DNA of 64,000 nt from positions 1-64,000 of the forward strand of contig JBMONO010000006.1 in the NCBI GenBank assembly GCA_049323655.1, written 5' to 3'. The notes beneath the pieces were generated by a model, which had not been told where the DNA came from, did not search any database, and saw only the letters and a list, made by a program, of their open reading frames with translations. The stretch is from DB1 sp049323655. Its GTDB lineage: Bacteria > Desulfobacterota > Desulfobulbia > Desulfobulbales > SURF-16. A program made the position numbers and the translations under genes. Of this stretch, positions 1-7,923 are shown one piece after another (within the stretch, counting starts at the first letter, position 1; every line of letters starts with the position of its first letter).

Positions 1-2207
1 TTCGGTCGGAGGAGATGTTCCGTCGGGTGCGCAGGGCGTTTCATGTTGGTCGTAATCCCTTCGATGATCAGGTCAATTCGGTCCAGAAGTCGATCGCCGA
101 CGAGCTGGACGTCTCTCTCGCGTCGTAATCCCTTCGATGATCAGGTCAATTCGGTCCCGGTTGCCGACCAACGCGGACCGCAACAAGACATTTGTCTGTC
201 GTAATCCCTTCGATGATCAGGTCAATTCGGTCAGCTCACCGCCAGGCACGTGCAGAAGACCATTTTCGACGGTCGTAATCCCTTCGATGATCAGGTCAAT
301 TCGGTCCATTTCGGTGACGTCAACGAAATGGTCCGGTCATCCAGGCGGTCGTAATCCCTTCGATGATCAGGTCAATTCGGTCACGCATTTGCGTATAATG
401 ATCTAGTCATGTCTACACCGGTCGTAATCCCTTCGATGATCAGGTCAATTCGGTCTCAAAGGGCAAGATGGACACCCTATCATGGGGTTCGATGTCGTAA
501 TCCCTTCGATGATCAGGTCAATTCGGTCCGATGATGGGTGCTGGGAAAACCGTTGCTGTTGTCCGGCGTCGTAATCCCTTCGATGATCAGGTCAATTCGG
601 TCCATGGTGGATTCCGCACGATTGTTGCTGACCCGCCGTGGTCGTAATCCCTTCGATGATCAGGTCAATTCGGTCCAAAGTCCTGCGCAGGAGAATCGAA
701 GATCTCCTGCGCAGTCGTAATCCCTTCGATGATCAGGTCAATTCGGTCATTTTTAGTTCTGCTTTGGATTATTAAAATATTTACGAGGGTCGTAATCCCT
801 TCGATGATCAGGTCAATTCGGTCGTAAGAAGTGTTACAAATCCCATCCATACACTGGCTTTGTCGTAATCCCTTCGATGATCAGGTCAATTCGGTCAAAG
901 GTTGCCATCTAAATATGCAACATACCTTGATGGTCGTAATCCCTTCGATGATCAGGTCAATTCGGTCAAAACCAAAGCATACGAGCAGGCCGGCAAAGCG
1001 TTGTCGTAATCCCTTCGATGATCAGGTCAATTCGGTCTTGGAGAATTGATCGAGGAACAGGCAGTCACCGACCTGAGTCGTAATCCCTTCGATGATCAGG
1101 TCAATTCGGTCAAGACTTGCGGAAATGGCAAGCGTTGACGAAGCGATGGTCGTAATCCCTTCGATGATCAGGTCAATTCGGTCTTGAGATAAAATTACAA
1201 ATCATCGACGGCCCCCACGCCGGGTCGTAATCCCTTCGATGATCAGGTCAATTCGGTCTGAAGTCACTTGTCAAAAAAACGATAACAAAAAAACCACCGT
1301 CGTAATCCCTTCGATGATCAGGTCAATTCGGTCTAAATTGGCAGAGGCAAAAACCAAAGCATACGAGCAGGTCGTAATCCCTTCGATGATCAGGTCAATT
1401 CGGTCCGCAACGGTCTGGTCCTCACACCGTACTGTAAAGGCCGCGGGTCGTAATCCCTTCGATGATCAGGTCAATTCGGTCGGTGGCGGCCGCCTCGGCG
1501 GCTAGCGTGGCTGTTCCGGTAGTCGTAATCCCTTCGATGATCAGGTCAATTCGGTCCGTACTGTAAAGGCCGCGCAGCGGCGTTGCGGCAAGACAAGTCG
1601 TAATCCCTTCGATGATCAGGTCAATTCGGTCCTTAACGTCATCGGCAGGGAGGCCACCCGATGAAGGTGGTCGTAATCCCTTCGATGATCAGGTCAATTC
1701 GGTCGTCGGGACATCGCCCCATGCCCTGGCCCGATGGGGTCGTAATCCCTTCGATGATCAGGTCAATTCGGTCTTTAAAGGTGAATTATGATAGCCTCGG
1801 AATCAGGGGTCGTAATCCCTTCGATGATCAGGTCAATTCGGTCATTACCACCTGATGATAATCCATTTGCGCCACTGGAGTCGTAATCCCTTCGATGATC
1901 AGGTCAATTCGGTCATTGTCCGCCTCGACGACTCACTCCGGGCCGGAAACTGGTCGTAATCCCTTCGATGATCAGGTCAATTCGGTCGCGCACGACTCCG
2001 CCGTCATCGCCACAGCGATGCACCGTCGTAATCCCTTCGATGATCAGGTCAATTCGGTCCAGGGGCCGGCAACGGTGATTGTCCGCCTCGACGACTCAGT
2101 CGTAATCCCTTCGATGATCAGGTCAATTCGGTCACACCAGCCACTGACGTAGATCATATCGTACCGCTCTGCGTCGTAATCCCTTCGATGATCAGGTCAA
2201 TTCGGTC
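1..2207 (-). CRISPR. CRISPR array, 30 full repeats plus a 3' repeat fragment at the left edge
   Basis: A 35-bp direct repeat (plus strand begins GTCGTAATCCC, ends CAATTCGGTC) recurs without visible change at 49, 122, 198, 272, 348, 421, 494, 568, 641, 714, 789, 862, 933, 1003, 1077, 1149, 1224, 1299, 1371, 1447, 1522, 1597, 1670, 1739, 1809, 1880, 1953, 2025, 2099 and 2173. Positions 1-7 are the last 7 bases of another copy, so the array continues left of the window. Spacers are 34-41 nt. The reverse complement of the repeat ends GGATTACGAC, which resembles the 8-nt 5' handle (ATTGAAAC-like) of type III crRNAs. I infer minus-strand transcription with the leader at the right end, next to cas2. 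Three spacer pairs overlap in sequence, and the spacer at 676-713 is a near-perfect hairpin. Confidence 0.99.
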
Positions 2208-2463
2208 AGCGGCCTTGGCCGGGCCAATCCCGGCTGGGGGTGGCGGGTCGATTTCCGCCAACCTGCCGGTCGTTTGCGGCGGCAGCGGGCAAACAGCGTG
2301 TTTTTTCGCCTGGTTTTCATAAAAAGCTCCTCGATATTGTTCATCTTTTTTCAAGAACGCGGACCTCGTGCAGATGAAATTCAACAAGTTCATTCATATC
2401 AACAGGTTGTCAAAGAACCTGCCCGGAAGGATTCCGGTCCGCGGAGAGGCCCCGCCAACTGTT
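2208..2463 (-). promoter_or_regulatory. Presumed CRISPR leader between array and cas2
   Basis: This is the stretch between the last repeat and the stop codon of the distal cas2. It contains no convincing gene. The half nearest the array is very GC-rich with short inverted repeats (GGCCTTGGCC, GGGCCAATCCCGGC), while about 2300-2400 is more AT-rich. A leader role is inferred from position and from the predicted minus-strand transcription. I could not pick out a confident -10/-35 pair or an integration-host site. Confidence 0.5.
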
Positions 2464-2742
2464 TTACAGTATCACAAATTCATGGTCCGGGTCAACGTAT
2501 GAACCAAGGCCGATGATTTCCGTCTTGGTTCGGCACCCTTCACAGAGCGGGATGTATTTGACGCCGTCGAGTTCCATGTCGATGACCTTGGCGATGCGGC
2601 TGCGCAAGATCGCGAAGGTGCGCTCGCTCACCTCGATCTCGAACTTGGATTTCTGGACCCGCACCCCGTAATCCTTGAGGATTTTCGCCACTCGGTAGAG
2701 GCGGCGGGGGTCGGCGATGTCATAGATGGCAAGCAGCCACAT
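2464..2742 (-). CDS. cas2: Cas2 endoribonuclease-fold protein, second of a tandem pair
   Basis: This 92-residue protein begins MWLLAIYDIADPRRLYRVAK, the Cas2 beta1-alpha1 pattern with the conserved Asp at residue 8. Cas2 pairs with Cas1 in the integrase that adds spacers. The start is set by a TGATG overlap in which its ATG shares a base with the TGA of the upstream cas2, so the two are probably translationally coupled. It is clearly diverged from the upstream copy, sharing the fold pattern but little sequence, and it carries a Cys pair (CEGC) at the position matching CAGC in its neighbour. It could form a heterodimer with the other Cas2 or serve as a separate complex; the sequence does not decide. 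Confidence 0.9.
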   Translation of the reverse strand: MWLLAIYDIADPRRLYRVAKILKDYGVRVQKSKFEIEVSERTFAILRSRIAKVIDMELDGVKYIPLCEGCRTKTEIIGLGSYVDPDHEFVIL

Positions 2743-3017
2743 CAGATCACCTCCCAGTCGAGCCGGCTGAAACTGATCCCCTGCCCCTGGATGACGGCCT
2801 TGTCCATGCAGCCGGCGCAAACCCGGTAGATGCGGACCGCATCCTCGGCGAGATCGAGATTTTCAAAGCAGTAAAGACGAATCTGCCGGACCTCGCGGGA
2901 ATCGAGCCGGCACTCGAAAACCGAACGCTGGCTGCGGATGCCGAGTTCCTTCAGAAACTTATGAAAACGGGTCCGGCGCCGGTTGCAGACGATATCATAG
3001 ACCACCACCGTATTCAT
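2742..3017 (-). CDS. cas2: Cas2 endoribonuclease-fold protein, first of a tandem pair
   Basis: This 91-residue Cas2 begins MNTVVVYDIVCNRRRTRFHK with the conserved Asp8 and has the usual Cas2 length. The ATG follows a GAGGAG ribosome site at good spacing. It lies 9 bp downstream of cas1 on the same strand, as expected for an adaptation operon cas1-cas2-cas2. It acts as the structural core of the Cas1-Cas2 integrase; nuclease activity is usually dispensable in this family. The C-terminal part has CAGC and a hydrophobic tail. The presence of a second cas2 directly behind it is unusual. Confidence 0.93.
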   Translation of the reverse strand: MNTVVVYDIVCNRRRTRFHKFLKELGIRSQRSVFECRLDSREVRQIRLYCFENLDLAEDAVRIYRVCAGCMDKAVIQGQGISFSRLDWEVI

Positions 3018-3026
3018 GGCGGCTCC

Positions 3027-4184
3027 TCATTTCAATTGCAGAGGTTGATAGACAAGCAGCGAGCCCTCGACAACCTTGCGGTACATGCCGGCCTGGGCGA
3101 CCAGGGCATCGGCGTAGGTGATGACCCGCTCTTCCGGCGGATAGAAAAACTCGGTGGTCAGTTTGCGCTCGAAATTCTCCACCACCCGACGAAAGGCGTC
3201 GTCCTTCAGCTTGACGGCGGGCTTGCCGCCGCTGTCCTCCGCTTCGGCCTCATCCGGGTTGTCACCGCCCATGCGCTGGGGCGGCACGTCGAACTGACCG
3301 GAACTGTCGAGATCGCTCATGTGGCCGTAGGGATCGGCGGTAATGTCCGGTGCCGGCGCATCGGCGGCAGCTCCCGGCAAAACCGGGTGCTCGACGCGGA
3401 AATCGTCCGGCTTGAGAATCCGCAGATTGAAGAGGGAGAGCATCAGGGTGTCAACGATGATGATCCGGAACTCCTCCATCAGATCCATGACCAGGGAATG
3501 GCGACCGTAATCCGGAACATGGAGAAAACCGGGATAGGGGTCGAGATTGACCTGCCGGATGGCGGCGTAGACCCGGTTGAAGAGAAAGGTATAAAGCAGG
3601 GAGAGCACCGCGTTGACCGGATCGGTGGGAGGCCGGCGCACCCGGCGGGCAAAACCGTAATCATGCTGCAGGCCCCAGCGGAGGGCGTTGAAGTAAAGGG
3701 CGCTGCCCCTTCCCTCGTAACCACGGAGGGATTCGATGGAATCGGCGGCGGCGACGCCGGCATAGAGGTTTCTGATCTCCCGGGCCGCGACCTTCGGTTC
3801 GCTGCGGTTTCTGGTGCGGCGGATGCGCATGAGCAGGGTGATCATGTTGGCCAGCTTGCCGCGGACGATCTCCCGGCAGAGGCGCAGACCGAATTCGGCG
3901 TCGTCGAGCAGACAGAACTGGCGCTTGCGCAGCATGACGTTTTTCGGTTCCGGGGCGGCAAAACGGCCCTGATAGCGGCCGTCGCGGGAACAGAACACGG
4001 TGTCGATCGCGTGACGGAAAAGCAGGGAGCGGGCGGCCGGGGTCAGTTCGACATTGCCGAAGAGCACCACCTGTTTCAATTTCTCGACAAAGAGGGTGTG
4101 GTGGGTGTCCTCGCCCTTTTTGACCAGCAGGTGGCGGCCCTCGCGGATAATGCGGGCGCCCTGGGTGGCGATGTAAATATGCAT
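3027..4184 (-). CDS. cas1: Cas1 spacer-acquisition integrase with acidic insert
   Basis: This 385-residue protein is the catalytic subunit of the spacer integrase. The metal-site pattern is visible: Glu157 in SLRGYEGRGSALYF, His222 in GFLHVPDYGRHSL, and Asp234/Glu237-238 in VMDLMEEFR. I chose the ATG at 4184, giving MHIYIATQGA, because a GAGGGA ribosome site precedes it; the longer open frame upstream lacks family similarity. Residues about 265-325 form an Asp/Glu/Pro/Gly-rich stretch inserted between the conserved LKPDDF and the LKDDAFRRVVENFERKL helix. Typical Cas1 proteins of about 330 residues have a short loop there. The remainder is canonical. cas1 is separate from the csm operon but on the same strand. 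Confidence 0.96.
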   Translation of the reverse strand: MHIYIATQGARIIREGRHLLVKKGEDTHHTLFVEKLKQVVLFGNVELTPAARSLLFRHAIDTVFCSRDGRYQGRFAAPEPKNVMLRKRQFCLLDDAEFGLRLCREIVRGKLANMITLLMRIRRTRNRSEPKVAAREIRNLYAGVAAADSIESLRGYEGRGSALYFNALRWGLQHDYGFARRVRRPPTDPVNAVLSLLYTFLFNRVYAAIRQVNLDPYPGFLHVPDYGRHSLVMDLMEEFRIIIVDTLMLSLFNLRILKPDDFRVEHPVLPGAAADAPAPDITADPYGHMSDLDSSGQFDVPPQRMGGDNPDEAEAEDSGGKPAVKLKDDAFRRVVENFERKLTTEFFYPPEERVITYADALVAQAGMYRKVVEGSLLVYQPLQLK

Positions 4185-4276
4185 GACGATTCCCTCGCAA
4201 AAAAAAAAACGCAAATCAGGTGCGATGACGCCGCCGCGCAGCTCCGGGTGGGTCTGAAACTGCGCGGCGGCCACTC

Positions 4277-4789
4277 TCAACGGTTTTCCAGCTTGACCAG
4301 GCGGTCGCGCAGATGGGGCGGCACCTCGTCAAGCTGCAGGAAGCTGACGTTGCCGCCGCCGGCCGGCTTTGCCGGTTCCGGTTCCAGGCTGGTGGTCACC
4401 GTATCCGGCAGGGTCCACATGCAGCCTGTGGCCGGATCGACCACCAGCCAGCCGATCAGGCCGCCGAAAAAGAGGTTGCCGGCCACATACCAGCCGCTGA
4501 CGCCGCGCTGCACCGGCACGGTGCGGCTGGCATAGCCTTCCTTGGTAAAGGTGATGGTGTAGTCGCGGCCGGAAAAGTAGCCGGCCTTGGCATCGAGGCT
4601 GACGGTGGTGGGAGTGGTGCCGGTGAAAACCACCTGGCCGCTCTGGTCGGCGATGGTGATGGATGCCTTGTCCGGCTGGCTGTTGATCGCCACCGGGTAG
4701 ACGGATTTACCGACAATGCTGGCGCAGCCGGCGGTGAGGCCCAGGGCCAGCATGGCGGTGACCGTCATGGTCAGGGGGGATGTTTTCAT
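4277..4789 (-). CDS. PEGA-domain lipoprotein
   Basis: This 170-residue protein has a signal peptide with a lipobox (ALGLTAGC, lipidated Cys22) and is therefore predicted to be anchored in a membrane facing the periplasm. Residues about 35-95 (PDKASITIAD, TPTTVSLDAK, ITFTKEGYASRTVPVQ) match the PEGA beta-fold used in surface and periplasmic proteins. A hydrophobic segment around GWYVAGNLFFGGLIGWLVVDP follows, and the tail is Pro/Glu-rich then charged. The start has a strong AAGGAGAG site. It sits between vapBC and cas1 on the same strand. Known PEGA lipoproteins have general envelope roles, so a CRISPR function would be pure inference from position. Confidence 0.8.
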   Translation of the reverse strand: MKTSPLTMTVTAMLALGLTAGCASIVGKSVYPVAINSQPDKASITIADQSGQVVFTGTTPTTVSLDAKAGYFSGRDYTITFTKEGYASRTVPVQRGVSGWYVAGNLFFGGLIGWLVVDPATGCMWTLPDTVTTSLEPEPAKPAGGGNVSFLQLDEVPPHLRDRLVKLENR

Positions 4790-4911
4790 GTTCTTCTCTC
4801 CTTGTCAGATGATGAATGAGACCGGCAGCGATTGCTGCCGTGTTTTTCATCATTCAACACAAGAAGCAGGGGGAAACCAAGGATTGCAACGTTGCACGGG
4901 AAGGGAAACGA

Positions 4912-5307
4912 TCAGGAGGCCCAGTTGGCCAGCTTCAGACCCTGGATTCTGGAAAAATGCTTCTGGTTGTTTGTCACCAGGATAAGGTTGTTGGCAAGGG
5001 CAATGGCGGCGATGATCACGTCCATATCATCGAGGCGCGCGCCCTCAGCTTCCAGGCCCGCCTTGATTTTTCCGAAAACTTCGCATGTTTCCGGCCCGGG
5101 AGAAAGAATGGGAAACGCTGTTTCCAAGGCCTTGATCCTGGCCATATTGGCATCAACCAGACGGGATTTGCAGGCGCCGTAATAGAGTTCCATCAAGCTG
5201 ATTGTGCTGATTTGCATGGGGTCGTGCAGATGCAGACGAAGGTTATCAAGCACCTTGTCATTTCCCTTCAGAGCATAAATCACGATGTCGGTATCCAAAA
5301 GAAACAT
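4912..5307 (-). CDS. vapC: VapC-type PIN-domain toxin
   Basis: This 131-residue PIN-domain ribonuclease begins MFLLDTDIVIYAL. The acidic active-site pattern is present: Asp near residue 5, Glu in SLMELYYG near residue 40, and Asp in RLDDMDVIIAAIA. The chosen ATG overlaps the antitoxin stop as TGATG and is preceded by GGAGG, so translation is probably coupled to the upstream vapB. Such toxins cleave tRNA or rRNA when released from the antitoxin. It closes a two-gene module between the PEGA lipoprotein and the Card1-like gene. Confidence 0.93.
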   Translation of the reverse strand: MFLLDTDIVIYALKGNDKVLDNLRLHLHDPMQISTISLMELYYGACKSRLVDANMARIKALETAFPILSPGPETCEVFGKIKAGLEAEGARLDDMDVIIAAIALANNLILVTNNQKHFSRIQGLKLANWAS

Positions 5308-5579
5308 CAAAATCCTCCGGCTAGACGGCTGGAATTTTCTCTGGCCCTGCGTATCGAATCGATGATTTCCTCCGCACCCCTTTCATCTTCCCATGAACCG
5401 GCAAGGCGCAGCAACATCCCGGCAGGAGTTGGTGTTTGCCGGTGAACTTTTTGGAAAGCCAGATAACTTTTCACCATGTGGATAATCTCCTGACTCACCG
5501 ACCGGTTTTCCGCAGCCGCCAGTTCCTTGAGCTGGTTGTAGAGATCATCGTCCATTCCTTTAACCTGAAGATTGGCCAT
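5307..5579 (-). CDS. vapB: VapB-type ribbon-helix-helix antitoxin
   Basis: This 90-residue protein starts MANLQVKGMDDDLYNQLKELAAAENRS, a typical ribbon-helix-helix N-terminus for DNA binding and dimerisation. It is followed by a C-terminal tail that would wrap the toxin. The ATG at 5579 has GGAGG nine bases upstream; a nearby ATG at 5585 is too close to that site, and the long open extension upstream runs through a dispersed repeat. It is the first gene of a vapBC pair with a TGATG junction and likely represses its own promoter. Confidence 0.9.
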   Translation of the reverse strand: MANLQVKGMDDDLYNQLKELAAAENRSVSQEIIHMVKSYLAFQKVHRQTPTPAGMLLRLAGSWEDERGAEEIIDSIRRARENSSRLAGGF

Positions 5580-5607
5580 GTTCATTGCCCTCCGGTGATG
5601 AGATTTT

Positions 5608-5717
5608 GTCGGGATCGTAAAAAAACCACGATTCCGACGGGCAGTGTTTTGTAACTCATTGTTTTCACTTTCCAGCCTGCCATGGCTTGCGGATTTTACA
5701 CGACCATCAACTTTCAT
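5608..5717 (+). repeat. Dispersed repeat family B, copy 1
   Basis: This stretch of about 110 bp opens with an inverted repeat (GTCGGGATCGT, ACGATTCCGAC) and continues through GGGCAGTGTTTTGTAACTC and CCTGCCATGG to GACCATCAAC. It aligns over most of its length with 41386-41490, and its first 55 bases align with the reverse complement of about 18300-18355. It sits just upstream of vapB. Confidence 0.8.
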
Positions 5718-5804
5718 GAAATAATATTACTTTGGCATGAACGTGTCAATTCCGACGGAAACGGAAAAACGAACATGCCCATTGTCAAAGTGGCCACGTC
5801 TGTT

Positions 5805-6953
5805 TCATGACCCGACAACCCAGCGGCGCAGCTCGTCGTCCAGATGGAGCACCGCTTCGGCCTCCACCAGGCGAATCCTCATTTTTCGGGCGCGTTCCCG
5901 GTCGTAGTCGGAAAGCCTGCGGGCCGAGACCAGCATGGCCCGGCCAAAGAGCCCGCCGGCCCGGTCGGCCAGGGTGTCGAGTTCGTTCAATGCCTCGGTG
6001 GCCCGGGAACCGGACTGCGTTTCTCTCTCCGGATTGCTCGCCTTGCAGGAGATGAGATGCAGACGGTTGGCGTGGGTGAAGAGGACATCGAACTCGTTTT
6101 TGGTGGGCTGGCGGCCCTTGCCGTCCCACTCAACCGTGACGTTCATGGCAAGATCGAGACCGTGCAGGCCGAGATCCTTGACGCACCAGTACACATACTC
6201 CTCCAGCCAACCGCCGCGACAGAAAAAGACCTTTTCCGGAGACGGGATATTGAGCCGGGCGGAACCGCTGCGGCCGGCGACGCCGCAGCCTGCAAGCAGG
6301 GAAACGAGCTTGTCCGACTCCGGCCCGAGTTCGTTGAGATCGAGATTGGCATATTGAGGATGCTTGCCGCAGCGACTGAGGGCATTGTTCAAACGGCCAA
6401 GGAGAGGGCTGTCGGCAATGAGCAGGCGGGCGAGATCATGCAGTCCGGGCCGGCGCACCGGAGCCGGGCTCTTTCCGGGCAACGGATTGAGGCCATAGAG
6501 AGCCAGACAGTCCCGCACCCTGACGAGATTTGCCTCGATGCCCTGTTCTCGGTTCTCGGGGGAGAGCTGCAACAGCCGGTTGTTGGCGGTGTCGAGATAG
6601 ATGATGCGGCGACCGTTGAAATAAAAGGCCTGAAAGGCGGCGAGCGCGGCGATCTTGGTGCCGCCGGTGACATTCAGCGTCAACTCCCCCTCCGGGCTGC
6701 CCGCGACGACCTCCTCGCAGATCTGCTGCATGGCGGGGAAATCATAGGCGGAAGCGATCTCCCGCATTTCGACCGCGATACCGCGCGGCTGGATGATCAT
6801 TTTCAACCGATCCGCCTGGGCCTTCATCTCCGGCGAGACGAGCAACAGGGCCGTGTCCGGCTTTTCCAGGAGCAAGGGGACAAGATTGGCGATGGGCTGA
6901 TCGGAGACGAGGCAGAGATGGGTCTGGCGCTGAACCGCATTCTTTTTTATCAT
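5805..6953 (-). CDS. card1: Card1/Can2-like CARF nuclease (DUF1887 type)
   Basis: This 382-residue protein combines an N-terminal CARF domain with a C-terminal PD-(D/E)XK nuclease domain. The CARF signature LNVTGGTKIAALAAF is at residues 93-107. The nuclease part has GGWLEEYVY near 247-255, Asp289 in NEFDVLF and Lys304 in LISCKAS, which matches the D...(S/E)xK catalytic pattern of DUF1887. Known relatives (Card1, Can2) are switched on by cyclic tetra-adenylate and then nick or degrade DNA and/or RNA. It lies on the same strand as the csm genes, next to a large repeat region and a Csx20-like gene. The ATG at 6953 is the only good start. The activating cyclic oligoadenylate size cannot be read from sequence. 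Confidence 0.93.
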   Translation of the reverse strand: MIKKNAVQRQTHLCLVSDQPIANLVPLLLEKPDTALLLVSPEMKAQADRLKMIIQPRGIAVEMREIASAYDFPAMQQICEEVVAGSPEGELTLNVTGGTKIAALAAFQAFYFNGRRIIYLDTANNRLLQLSPENREQGIEANLVRVRDCLALYGLNPLPGKSPAPVRRPGLHDLARLLIADSPLLGRLNNALSRCGKHPQYANLDLNELGPESDKLVSLLAGCGVAGRSGSARLNIPSPEKVFFCRGGWLEEYVYWCVKDLGLHGLDLAMNVTVEWDGKGRQPTKNEFDVLFTHANRLHLISCKASNPERETQSGSRATEALNELDTLADRAGGLFGRAMLVSARRLSDYDRERARKMRIRLVEAEAVLHLDDELRRWVVGS

Positions 6954-7093
6954 TTTTCACTCCCGATTGGTTTTTCTTGTCCACTCGCCCCTGCTCTGCC
7001 CGGCACATACAGTTTATGCAATTTCAAAACTCCTGATGTCGTGACGCAATTTCAATAGGTTATGCCACCATCAGGGATTCTGTCCCGTTATCA

Positions 7094-7842
7094 GTTTAAG
7101 TGCCTAAAATACTTGAAGTACTTAAAGTGCCTTAAGTGCCTTAATTGCCTTAAGTTAAAGGTGTTATCTGATCAGAAAGTACCGCAACTTCAAGTACTTT
7201 AGGCACTTGAAGTACTTTAAGTACTTATAAAGTGTCTAAAGTGTCTAAAGTTAAAGGTGTTATCTGATCAGATAAGTACCGCAACTTCAAGTACTTTAGG
7301 CACTTGAAGTACTTTAAGTACTTATAAAGTGTCTAAAGTGCCTTAAGTGCCTTAAGTTAAAGGTGTTATCTGATCAGAAAGTACCGCAACTTCAAGTACT
7401 TTAGGCACTTGAAGTACTTTAAGTACTTATAAAGTGTCTAAAGTGCCTTAAGTGCCTAAAGTTAAAGGTGTTATCTGACCAGAAAGTACCGCAACTTCAA
7501 GTACTTTAGGCACTTGAAGTACTTGAAGTACTTATAAAGTGTCTAAAGTGCCTTAAGTGCCTTAAGTGCCTAAAGTTAAAGGTGTTATCTGATCAGATAA
7601 GTACCGCAACTTCAAGTACTTTAGGCACTTGAAGTACTTGAAGTACTTATAAAGTGTCTAAAGTGCCTTAAGTGCCTAAAGTTAAAGGTGTTATCTGATC
7701 AGATAAGTACCGCAACTTCAAGTACTTTAGGCACTTGAAGTACTTTAAGTACTTATAAAGTGTCTAAAGTGCCTTAAGTGCCTAAAGTTAAAGGTGTTAT
7801 CTGATCAGATAAGTACCGCAACTTCAAGTACTTTAGGCACTC
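7094..7842. repeat. Nested palindromic tandem repeat, about 105-bp unit built of 9-bp units
   Basis: Seven copies of a block beginning GTTAAAGGTGTTATCTGA occur at 7154, 7250, 7356, 7461, 7575, 7681 and 7787 (spacings 96, 106, 105, 114, 106, 106). Each unit contains an exact palindrome (TTATCTGATCAGATAA in most copies). A run of 9-bp steps follows: TTCAAGTAC, TTTAGGCAC, TTGAAGTAC, TTTAAGTAC, then TCTAAAGTG and CCTTAAGTG. The two halves are complementary: ACTTTAGGCACTT pairs with AAGTGCCTAAAGT further along, so each unit can fold into a long imperfect hairpin. Length varies by gain or loss of one 9-bp step. It is AT-rich against a GC-rich background and codes for nothing. The flanks (6954-7093 and 7843-7923) show no gene. 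Confidence 0.97.
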
Positions 7843-7923
7843 TTCTCGAATCGCAATCCTGGTATCAAAGTAAAATCTGCCGAGGTCAGGTTGTCTGAAT
7901 TTTCAATTTCACCCGGCGCGGAC

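Noticed and set aside
137..2152. Short reading frames throughout the left 2.1 kb
   Set aside because: They are translations of the CRISPR repeat (recurring VVIPSMIRSIRS or RNPFDDQVNSV) and its spacers, not genes.
2961..4535. 524-codon plus-strand open frame
   Set aside because: It is antisense to cas1 and part of the lipoprotein gene, lacks a ribosome site and has no recognisable domain. GC-rich third positions keep antisense frames open here.
7094..7842. The nested repeat as a second CRISPR array
   Set aside because: There are no unique spacers between repeats: everything between the conserved blocks is itself repetitive and self-complementary.
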